Shown here piece by piece: positions 42,901 to 49,322 of a stretch of 64,000 nucleotides of DNA. The position numbers were made by a program, and so were the translations under genes. Position 1 is the first letter of the stretch. The number at the start of each line of letters is the position of its first letter. The notes beneath the pieces are model-generated. The model worked only from the letters and a program-made list of their open reading frames with translations. It did no database searches and was not told where the DNA came from. The DNA lies in the NCBI RefSeq assembly GCF_000010305.1, contig NC_012489.1, positions 3,665,646 through 3,729,645 of the forward strand. The letters run 5' to 3'. This DNA comes from Gemmatimonas aurantiaca T-27. Its GTDB lineage: Bacteria; Gemmatimonadota; Gemmatimonadetes; Gemmatimonadales; Gemmatimonadaceae.

Positions 42901-44066
42901 GGAAACATCGCGACACACTGCTGCGCCCCACCTATGGCTCGCTGGGGCTGATCGCCATGCCCAACACCTGGCTGTTCCAGTTGGCGTTCACCGCACTTTC
43001 ACCGCTGGCCGACCTGCTGTTTGTACTCAGCCTGACCCGCGTGGCAATCGTCTGGCAGCAACATGGTGCCACCTACGCCGGCACCGATGTCAGGCACATC
43101 ATCAGTCTCTATCTGCTCTTCCTGCTCACCGATGTGGGATCGGCCGTCATCGCACTGCTCATGGAACCCCTCGAATCTCATCGCCTCGCCTGGCTCGTGC
43201 CGCTGCAGCGCTTCGCCTATCGCCAGGTCATGTACTGGGTGGTGTTGCGATCTCTGGCTGCCGCAGCACGCGGCCGTGTGGTAGGCTGGGGCAATCTCGA
43301 ACGCAAAGCCACCGTTTCACCACTGTTGCCGGCGATCGTGCTGGTGTGTTGCCTGACCAGCATCGCACCGGTCGTCGGTCGTGCCCAACCCGTCACCACC
43401 TCCGCTGTCACGGCCGTCGCACCTGCGGCGCAGCTCACGCCCGCGCAGTTGCGCCGCTTCCCCCTCACCGAAATGCCGGCGGCCAACGGACGCACACTGG
43501 CGCTCTTCTGGAGTGGTGACGGCGGATGGAAAGAACTGGTGGATGGCGTGTCGCAGGAGCTCGTGCGGCAAGGCGTTGCGGTCGTGGGCATGAATTCGCG
43601 GTCCTGGCTCACATCGGCCACGCGCACGCCCGACTCCCTGAGCCATGACAGCGTGCTGCTGTTGCGGCACTATCTCGCCGCCTGGCAACGCGATCGCATC
43701 CTGCTCATCGGCTATTCACGCGGGGCAGGCTTCTCCGCCCTGCTGGCAGAACAATTGCCACCGGACTTGCGCGCGAAGGTGATCGGTGTGGCTCTCCTGG
43801 GCATGGAGCACACCGCCAGTTTCGAGTTCCATCTCCTCGATCTCGTACGCACCGTGAGTCGACCCACCGACATCCTGGTGAAGCCGTTCATCGAGCGCAT
43901 CACGTGGACGCCCGTGCTGTGCATATACGGCAAGACGGAAGACGACACCGTCTGCCCGGAACTGGATGCCACCCGCGCACACATCCTGCCACGCGACGGT
44001 GACCATCATTTTGACCGCAATTACCCGCAGATCGCACACGACATCCTGACCAGAGTGGCGCACTGA
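39939..44066 (+). CDS. Four-domain membrane protein: GH18-like, NodB deacetylase, GT2 polymer synthase, AcvB/VirJ-type hydrolase
   Basis: This 1375-residue protein has an N-terminal anchor helix (about 24-49). A GH18-like domain follows (about 105-410) with GGVVIDFE, keeping D222 and E224 but not the first two Asp of DxxDxDxE. A CE4/NodB domain (about 485-690) has TFDDGPDD (D497, D498) and SHTFTH (H548, H552). After a helix (708-742) comes a GT2 domain with VDDG (795-798), DAD (847-849), EDQDL (938-942) and QRFRW (975-979), then further helices. A signal-peptide-like segment (1129-1149, VVGRAQP) precedes an AcvB/VirJ-like hydrolase with SGDGGW (1192-1197), GYSRGA (nucleophile S1260), D1335/D1336 and H1356. 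Predicted topology puts all hydrolases in the periplasm and GT2 in the cytoplasm. GAGGTG lies 5 nt upstream of the ATG. Confidence 0.9.
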   Translation: MSQPVNLLPVFLDPTGRRWRRMRYAGLALLLLATVGLFYLAVGVLVPPALPGWTGGDSTMPPTHRRHPSWSTRLAWLRHAGRAAYSGTATRPSRVHHSHDPVRRAAPIRAGFYVNWDDDAWQSLTQHVQQLDWLIAEWGFLRADTGALEMRPDPRVQTLLAQQPADRRPRLLTMITNVDSGGRAFSGARVATLVASPHARAAFVHSVARMVQQYHLGGVVIDFEMVPADAHRGVTTLLRELRQTLAPAHALVAVTVAADAEPAMLQQWSAASDMVIAMLYDEHSSRDEPGPVASQAWFERSARRMLQVIPANRLMLAFGAFGYEWNDADGAPQATAMTYAEAIAAARQHHVLPQWNADLMQPSIQWIDADSTDHVLWYLDAVTSWNALQSASSLGVAGEAVWRLGAEDPSLWRIFGRNTSPMAWPELGPLPPGYGVEIQGNGELLRVTSHPSAGERQLVHDSVSGMLTNERWLSLPSAWTVERTGASHPHRVALTFDDGPDDRWTPMLLDTLRARHAQATFFVIGEQVQQHIALTRRMAAEGHALGSHTFTHPDLSRVSPFATRLELDATARLLEAVVGRHTMLFRPPYFGDAEPSTIDELEPVEAATALGYLTAGVHIDSDDWKRPGVTAIIARTLHQRERGNIVLLHDGGGDRAQTVAAVGPLIDSLRARGDTIVPLEALVDAPMQTFMPPLSPESARHRWLALGGYSAVSALEWLIVTTLTVAVSMGVVRMLLLTALAIRQRWQSAHHPLPITFAPSVSVIVPAYREQSVIVATVHSLLQQQYAGALEIIVVDDGSPDDTYAIARNTFAADKRVMVLTKPNGGKASALNLGIARAHGEVIVGLDADTVFAPDAIAELVQPLRDPQVGAVAGNAKVGNRINLVTRWQAVEYITSQNLDRRAFTNLNAITVVPGAIGAWRASAVREAGGFTQDTLAEDQDLTITLRRRGWRIAYADAAVAYTEAPDSLRTLARQRFRWAFGTLQCAWKHRDTLLRPTYGSLGLIAMPNTWLFQLAFTALSPLADLLFVLSLTRVAIVWQQHGATYAGTDVRHIISLYLLFLLTDVGSAVIALLMEPLESHRLAWLVPLQRFAYRQVMYWVVLRSLAAAARGRVVGWGNLERKATVSPLLPAIVLVCCLTSIAPVVGRAQPVTTSAVTAVAPAAQLTPAQLRRFPLTEMPAANGRTLALFWSGDGGWKELVDGVSQELVRQGVAVVGMNSRSWLTSATRTPDSLSHDSVLLLRHYLAAWQRDRILLIGYSRGAGFSALLAEQLPPDLRAKVIGVALLGMEHTASFEFHLLDLVRTVSRPTDILVKPFIERITWTPVLCIYGKTEDDTVCPELDATRAHILPRDGDHHFDRNYPQIAHDILTRVAH

Positions 44067-44084
44067 TTCCCCCCAGTGCGCCAC
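44055..44084. terminator. Perfect 11-bp hairpin overlapping the stop codon, convergent gene end
   Basis: GTGGCGCACTG (44055-44065) pairs exactly with CAGTGCGCCAC (44074-44084) around an 8-nt loop. The stop codon TGA (44064-44066) is at the loop edge. No T-run follows on either strand. It is of the same type as the hairpins at 1011 and 20852. Confidence 0.6.
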
Positions 44085-44097
44085 GCCATTCCCGCAA

Positions 44098-44589
44098 CTA
44101 CTTCGTCCACATCTCGCAGTTCGTCATGCGACGCGTATCGGCCAGCTCCAGAATCTTCCACGCCCCGTCGGACTTCACGAGCAGGAAGTGATCGATGCCG
44201 CAGTGTGAAAACTTGGGACCGATGAAGAGACCGTAGTCCACCCACACCGACGCCAGGTCGCCATCGATGTGCACACGCTCATTGCGAATACGCTCATCGA
44301 TCTTCTCGGGCCGCGGTGTACCCACCGATTTCACGAAACCGTCGGCCCCCTGCTGCACCGAGAGTGTCGGCGCGCCGTTGCGGGAAGCCGACGTGATCAT
44401 GCGGACGCGGGCATCGAACACCGAACGCAGCATCGTGGAATCACCGGCGCGCATGCCATCGAACAGACGATTCACCACCGCCATCACGGCCTTCTGGTCT
44501 TCGGCGGGGCCAAAGGACTGAGCAGAAGCCGCTGGGGCGCTGGCCGCCATCAGGCCGGCGACAAGGAGTGTACGGAATGCGTGAGTCAT
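44098..44589 (-). CDS. Exported NTF2-like (DUF4440/SnoaL-type) protein
   Basis: A signal peptide (MTHAFRTLLVAGLMAASAPAASA) precedes an NTF2-like cone fold: DQKAVMAVVNRLFDGMRAGDSTMLRSVFDARVRMI ... VHIDGDLASVWVDYGLFIG ... HCGIDHFLLVKSDGAWKILELADTRR. Bacterial DUF4440 proteins bind small molecules or have hydrolase activity, but no catalytic residues stand out. It starts by ATGA overlap with the stop of the upstream methyltransferase gene, so the two are co-translated. Confidence 0.87.
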   Translation of the reverse strand: MTHAFRTLLVAGLMAASAPAASAQSFGPAEDQKAVMAVVNRLFDGMRAGDSTMLRSVFDARVRMITSASRNGAPTLSVQQGADGFVKSVGTPRPEKIDERIRNERVHIDGDLASVWVDYGLFIGPKFSHCGIDHFLLVKSDGAWKILELADTRRMTNCEMWTK

Positions 44590-46220
44590 GACGCCATCGT
44601 GCGATTGGGGAACGGCAGGAGATCCGTCTCCAGCACGCCTTTGGCCACCAGTGACACCATGGTGTGCATGAACTGCAAGGGTGGGAGATCGGGCGGAAGT
44701 GCGCCTTCAGCCTGAAGTTGGTGGAAAATCTCCGCAAACGTGCGTCCGCCGGTACAGGAGGCGTAAAACGCCGCATCGGCGGCATTCGCGGAGATCCGAT
44801 CCGGAAACGGATGCGTGACCGATATCGCGCCTTCGGCCGGCGTCCATGCCTCTTCGGCGCCAGGGGTGGCCGTGTAGGTGAGTGACAGCCGCGCCGTTGC
44901 CGCCAGTCGGGGACGCGCTTCCAACATCGCCGCGAGTGCGCGCTCACCTTCGCCGAGAAAGTCCTGCATGCGCAGCAGCCACAGCACCTCTGCCCATCTC
45001 GTGCCGCCGTCCCGCTCCACAGCAACCGTTCCTCCCACACGCGGTTTGCCATGTCGTCGCATGACGATGGTGCAGAACTGCAACTGTTCGACCTCGAGGT
45101 CCCGGAGGCGCCGCATCTGCGTCACCACACCCGGGATGGCCTCGTCGGTGGCAGCCGCCAGTTCCTTGCCGTAGTGCTGCATGAAGTCCGAGAAGCCGTT
45201 GCTGAGCACCACGAGATCGAACTCGTCGGCCTGCGCGCCCAGGATATCCCGCAAGCGACGAGCAATGGGCTTGTTCTTGCGCGAACTGAAGAGGCAGGTG
45301 CAGTGGAAGATGCCTTCCGGTGCCAGAAAATCGGGCAATCGCGCCATGATCGCCCGAGAGATCTGTTCCCCGTCTTCCCCACCATCGCGGTAGATGAGCG
45401 CGGTCGATGTGGCGGGCACATACGGCGGGTGCGCCGAGATCACGTCGAACTGCTGTCCTTCCACCGGCGCATACAGATCGCCCTGAAGGGCGGTCACATT
45501 CGGTAGAGCGTTCATGCGGGCATTGAACGCCGCGAAATGCGTGGAGCGGGCCGTGATGTCGATGGCCCACGCATGCTCGGCGCCACGGTGCGCCGCATCG
45601 AGCGCAGCGATGCCCGTGCCCGAGCACAGTTCGAGATATCGCTTGCCGCGTGACGGCGGCAGCGTCGACACAAAAACGCGCACCGAGTTGGTGATGGCCG
45701 GATACACCAGGTCGGTTGCCCCGTCTTCCGGCCGCACGCCCTTTTCTCCGAACGTCGGCCGATCGGAGATCAGGTACAGTCCCGACGTGGGGTACAAAAG
45801 CACCGTGCCGACGATCGTGTCGCCGACTGCCTCGACCAACCCAAGGCGGCCGAGCAGTGCCGCGCTCCCGGAACCAAGCAGCGCATCGGCTTCCCCGGCC
45901 GGCATGGCGTGACAATCCAGGAACAGCCAGATCAAGGCATCGAGACCGTGCTCCGGCGTCGCCGTGCCGCGCTTGTGGTTCTGGCTGTGGAAGTCGTACA
46001 GCGACGGACTCTCAGTTCGGGCGCAGATCGTGGGCTCGTCGAACCGATGGGTCGCCAGCAGGGTCCTCAGCGCGGCGTAGTCCTCCTCGGGAGCGTCGAG
46101 ACGGGGAGGGGCGGCCTGTGCCAAGGACCGGGGGGAAGAGCCAGCCGACGGGCCGGTCCGCGTGGAGACCGACGGATGATCACCGGCCACGTCGTTTTCT
46201 GGGAGCATTTCAGATGACAT
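44586..46220 (-). CDS. Two-part class I methyltransferase with HPPY motif, paralogue 1
   Basis: The 544-residue protein has an N-terminal domain of about 150 residues (DYAALRTLLATHRFDEPTICART ...) and a central MTS-type methyltransferase with SAM loop YLELCSGTGIAALDAA and catalytic-site motif ISAHPPYVPAT, which stands in for the N/DPPY of HemK/RsmC-type enzymes. A 200-residue C-terminal region of unknown role follows. The first HPPY residue His in place of Asn or Asp is unusual and is shared with the paralogue. N/DPPY enzymes methylate amide or exocyclic nitrogens, so protein or nucleic acid N-methylation is likely. The start follows from a conserved promoter that ends 7 nt upstream. Confidence 0.82.
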   Translation of the reverse strand: MSSEMLPENDVAGDHPSVSTRTGPSAGSSPRSLAQAAPPRLDAPEEDYAALRTLLATHRFDEPTICARTESPSLYDFHSQNHKRGTATPEHGLDALIWLFLDCHAMPAGEADALLGSGSAALLGRLGLVEAVGDTIVGTVLLYPTSGLYLISDRPTFGEKGVRPEDGATDLVYPAITNSVRVFVSTLPPSRGKRYLELCSGTGIAALDAAHRGAEHAWAIDITARSTHFAAFNARMNALPNVTALQGDLYAPVEGQQFDVISAHPPYVPATSTALIYRDGGEDGEQISRAIMARLPDFLAPEGIFHCTCLFSSRKNKPIARRLRDILGAQADEFDLVVLSNGFSDFMQHYGKELAAATDEAIPGVVTQMRRLRDLEVEQLQFCTIVMRRHGKPRVGGTVAVERDGGTRWAEVLWLLRMQDFLGEGERALAAMLEARPRLAATARLSLTYTATPGAEEAWTPAEGAISVTHPFPDRISANAADAAFYASCTGGRTFAEIFHQLQAEGALPPDLPPLQFMHTMVSLVAKGVLETDLLPFPNRTMAS

Positions 46221-46227
46221 GCGCCAT

Positions 46228-46256
46228 ATCGTATCGTGCGTTGTGCACAACGACAA
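46228..46256 (-). promoter_or_regulatory. Leaderless-type promoter of methyltransferase paralogue 1
   Basis: On the minus strand TTGTCG (46256-46251), a 17-bp spacer and TACGAT (46233-46228) are followed by 7 nt and the ATG. Transcription should start at or next to the start codon. The same arrangement occurs before paralogue 2, which is why it is judged functional. Confidence 0.65.
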
Positions 46257-46315
46257 TTCTGGTGCCGACGCGAACCGTCACGCTTCGCAGGAGAACAACA
46301 CTCGACAGGCGCACT

Positions 46316-47920
46316 TCACCGCACCGAAGGCACAAAGGGAATCGGCAGCGCATCGGTCTCCAGCACACCGCTGAGTACCAGGGGCAGCATCGTGTGCATG
46401 AACTCATGGGGCGTGAGCGTCGGTGGCATCGTGCCCTCCGCCTGCAGGTCGCGAAGAATGTGTGCGAAGGTGCGATCGCCGGCGCAGGACGAGAGAAATG
46501 CCGCATCGGCGCCGTTGGCCGATATCCGCGCGGGGACCGGCTGCTCCACCGAAAGGAAACCCTCGGCTGCCCGCCACGGATCCTCGGGATTCCCACTGAT
46601 CTGGTAGTTCAGCGAGAACTTCGCGACCGGGGACAGTCGGGGCCGCGACGCCAGCAACACGTCCAGTGCGTTCGTACCATCCGCGAGCAGCTCTTGCATC
46701 GCCAACAGCCAGGCCACCTGTCCCCACGTACCATCCAGATGACGCGTCACGGCCATCGCGGTACCTCTGCGCGGCATGCCGTGGCGACGGATGATGATCG
46801 TGCCGTACTCCATCTGCCGCACTTTGAGCGTCGTGAATCGCCTCATCAGGGCCACCACCCCCGGCTCGGTTTCGACGTCCGCGTTGAGCAACTGCTTCAC
46901 AAAATGACTCTTCACATCCGTGACGCCCCTGCCGAACAGAATCAGATCGAATTCGTCAGCGGCATCACCCAGCATGGCACGCACACGATCCAATGCCGGT
47001 GCCCCTTCACGCGCCGTGATCTGACAGGTGCAGTGAAAGATGCCGTCCAGCGCCAGATATTCGGGCAGCTTGCCGATGATGGCGCGGGTGATCTGTTCTC
47101 CGTCCTCGCCACCATCCCGGTAGATGATTTCGGTGGATGTCGAGGGGATGTACGGCGGATGCGCGACGATGCAGTCGAACTGCTGGCCTTCGAGCGGTGC
47201 GTAGAGGTCACCTTGCAGCGAGGTTACGTGCTCGAGGTCATTGAGACGCGCGTTGAAGGCGGCGAAGTGCGTGCACCGTTCCGTGATGTCCACGGCCCAT
47301 GCATGCGTCGCGCCGGCCTTGGCGGCCATGAGCGTTGCCACGCCCGTGCCGGAGCACAGTTCCAGAACACGCTTCCCGCGGCTGGGAGGCAATGTCGCCA
47401 GAAACACCCGAACAGATTTTGTGTTTGAGGGATACACAAAATCGGAGACAGCTTCGTAGCTGATGCTTCCTGCAGCGGAGAAGACGGGGCGGTCGGACAC
47501 GAGCCACAATGCTTCCGTGGGGTACATGAGCACGGTGCCCATGATCTCGCCTTCATGCAGCGAGGCGAGTCCCAGACGAAGCAGCAAATCGCCACTCCCC
47601 TCACCCAGCAGCCGGTCACATACCCCACGATCCAGGGTGTGGCAGTCGTAGTAAAGATGGATCAGCGCATCGAGCCCCGTCTCCGGCGCCTGGCCATGAC
47701 GCGCATGGGTGCGGGGTGTGAAGTCGTACAGATCCCCCCGCTCCGTGCGCGCACAGACACCCGGCACATCGTACCGGTGCCCGGTCAGCAGCGTGCGCAG
47801 CGCCACAAAATCTGCCGCCGACACGTCGAGGTTCGGACGAGGCAAGGCGAGCGCGGGATCGAGCGCAGAGGACGGTGCAGCCGTCGCCGACTGGGCGGTG
47901 GGTGGCATTGTCAGTGTCAT
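46316..47920 (-). CDS. Two-part class I methyltransferase with HPPY motif, paralogue 2
   Basis: This 534-residue protein is a tandem paralogue of the product of 44586-46220. Shared patches are ADFVALRTLLTGHRYDVPGVCART, VLELCSGTGVATLMAAKAGATHAWAVDITERCTHFAAFNARLN, CIVAHPPYIPSTSTEIIYRDGGEDGEQITRAIIGKLPEYLA, and the C-terminal PARISANGADAAFLSSCAGDRTFAHILRDLQAEG. The catalytic HPPY is kept. The two copies have diverged clearly, so the duplication is old and both are probably active. It is the upstream gene of the pair, but each copy has its own promoter. An in-frame ATG at 47941 is also possible. Confidence 0.83.
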   Translation of the reverse strand: MTLTMPPTAQSATAAPSSALDPALALPRPNLDVSAADFVALRTLLTGHRYDVPGVCARTERGDLYDFTPRTHARHGQAPETGLDALIHLYYDCHTLDRGVCDRLLGEGSGDLLLRLGLASLHEGEIMGTVLMYPTEALWLVSDRPVFSAAGSISYEAVSDFVYPSNTKSVRVFLATLPPSRGKRVLELCSGTGVATLMAAKAGATHAWAVDITERCTHFAAFNARLNDLEHVTSLQGDLYAPLEGQQFDCIVAHPPYIPSTSTEIIYRDGGEDGEQITRAIIGKLPEYLALDGIFHCTCQITAREGAPALDRVRAMLGDAADEFDLILFGRGVTDVKSHFVKQLLNADVETEPGVVALMRRFTTLKVRQMEYGTIIIRRHGMPRRGTAMAVTRHLDGTWGQVAWLLAMQELLADGTNALDVLLASRPRLSPVAKFSLNYQISGNPEDPWRAAEGFLSVEQPVPARISANGADAAFLSSCAGDRTFAHILRDLQAEGTMPPTLTPHEFMHTMLPLVLSGVLETDALPIPFVPSVR

Positions 47921-47927
47921 AGGCCAT

Positions 47928-47956
47928 ATCGTACTCCTCATCGCAGGCACTGACAA
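47928..47956 (-). promoter_or_regulatory. Leaderless-type promoter of methyltransferase paralogue 2
   Basis: On the minus strand TTGTCA (47956-47951), a 17-bp spacer and TACGAT (47933-47928) are followed by ATGGCCT and the ATG. The -35, spacing, -10 and the 7-nt distance equal those of paralogue 1 although the spacers differ in sequence. Confidence 0.7.
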
Positions 47957-47983
47957 TTTCCCTGCCCCTCGCCCGGATCACCG

Positions 47984-48448
47984 ATGCACATCGCTCCGCG
48001 TTCCGTCACGTCCATTGCGCGCCCCAGCGTCCCGATCACCGGTGCGACGATTTTGTCGGCGATCGCGCTGCTCTTGGCCATGCCATCGACCGCATGGGCA
48101 CAGTCCACCGCGATGCCTCAGATCGGCACGATTTCCGGAGGCAACACCGTCCTGCTCGAAAGTCGCACGGTGAAACGCACACCGCAGGAGATCACAGCCA
48201 CTCTGCGCGTGCCCTTCCTCAAACCGGCCAAAGTGCCGGGCGGCGAATGGTTCGGTTCACGCACGCTGGTGGCGGTGCGTTGCGCAGAGGGAACGGTGGC
48301 CGTGAAGGAAAATCGCTACTACGCCGATGCCAAGTTTGCGAAGGTGGCCAACGAGCGCATCGTGAAGATTCCAGGCTATGCCGCACCGGTGCCGGGTTCA
48401 GTGCCCGCCGTGGCCATGGCGCATCTGTGCAAACCCGCGAAACCCTGA
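47984..48448 (+). CDS. Uncharacterised exported protein
   Basis: The 154-residue protein has an N-terminal signal peptide (GATILSAIALLLAMPSTAWA, cleaved before QST). The mature part is about 115 residues with predicted strands (NTVLLESRTVKRTPQEITATLRVPFL) and is basic, with several Lys and two Cys (VRCAEG, HLCKP). No family was recognised. It diverges from methyltransferase paralogue 2 across 63 bp, so the promoters overlap. Confidence 0.7.
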   Translation: MHIAPRSVTSIARPSVPITGATILSAIALLLAMPSTAWAQSTAMPQIGTISGGNTVLLESRTVKRTPQEITATLRVPFLKPAKVPGGEWFGSRTLVAVRCAEGTVAVKENRYYADAKFAKVANERIVKIPGYAAPVPGSVPAVAMAHLCKPAKP

Positions 48449-48455
48449 TCGCCCC

Positions 48456-49322
48456 TTACGCCAATCGATCCTGCACCACGAGCAGGGCCCCCAGTGCCGT
48501 GGCCGCGCCGCCATGTTCGGGCATAAGCAGCGACGCGCCATAAAATTGTGCCACCAGCTCGAAGACATGTCGCACACTCGGCATGTCTGCCAAATGGCCG
48601 ACAATCACGGCGTCGGTCATCTGCTCGGCGCGCGTGGCGTTGATCGCAATCACGGCGATCACCTGCCCCACCATGTTCACGAGTGCCGCGGCCGTGTCTT
48701 CGCGCGACGCACTCACCGCGTGCCGAGCAACGCGACCGAAATTCACGGCCGTGGTGTCCACCGGCAGGCTGCCAATGGCCTCACCCAGCACTTCGTGCAG
48801 CATCAGGTTGTGCGTCGTGTCGGTACCGGCGCGGGACAGGGCATCGATCTCCGTCGGGTCAACAGTACCAATCAGCAGGCGCGACAGCCCCAGCAACGTC
48901 CCCCCGCCGACACCCGTGCCGGTGACATGACGTGCACGGTCTCGTGTGGCTGCAATCACCGCCGTGCCGGAACCCGCGCTCACCACCACGGCGGCGTCGC
49001 GTTGCGCCATCGCCAGTCCGCCACGACCAATGCCCTGCACTTCTTCGACACGATGCAGCGTACATCCATCGATGATGGACGGCACCAGCGCACGATTGCC
49101 GCCCGTGACGGCGATCCATGCCACGTACTGCGGGTCCAGATCCACCGCCGCCAATGCGCGGCGCACACGGGTTTCGTCGGGCTGCCCTTCGCTCGGAATA
49201 CTCTCGTGCCGCGTCACGGCACCAGCCCGCCACACGATGTCGGTATTGCTGACCCCAAAATCAACCGCCACGACCGGAGTACTCTCCAGCCGTGGCGGTA
49301 GAAGGACATGCAGTGCGTTCAC
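48456..49322 (-). CDS. coaW: Type II pantothenate kinase (Fumble/CoaW-like)
   Basis: The protein of about 288 residues is an ASKHA-fold kinase. The phosphate-1 motif is VVAVDFGVSNTDIV, the phosphate-2/adenosine region is VVVSAGSGTAVIAA, and TGTGVGGGTLLGLSRLL is the signature of type II PanK (eukaryotic-like and staphylococcal CoaW). It would phosphorylate pantothenate, the first step of coenzyme A synthesis. The GTG start overlaps the stop of the acylase gene as GTGA, so it is translated through coupling. Type II enzymes are rare in bacteria compared with CoaA and CoaX, so confidence in the exact substrate is moderate. Confidence 0.8.
   Translation of the reverse strand: MNALHVLLPPRLESTPVVAVDFGVSNTDIVWRAGAVTRHESIPSEGQPDETRVRRALAAVDLDPQYVAWIAVTGGNRALVPSIIDGCTLHRVEEVQGIGRGGLAMAQRDAAVVVSAGSGTAVIAATRDRARHVTGTGVGGGTLLGLSRLLIGTVDPTEIDALSRAGTDTTHNLMLHEVLGEAIGSLPVDTTAVNFGRVARHAVSASREDTAAALVNMVGQVIAVIAINATRAEQMTDAVIVGHLADMPSVRHVFELVAQFYGASLLMPEHGGAATALGALLVVQDRLA

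Noticed and set aside
45716-47428. 570-codon open frame on the plus strand across both methyltransferase genes
   Set aside because: It crosses two genes and their promoter on the other strand and has no recognisable domain.
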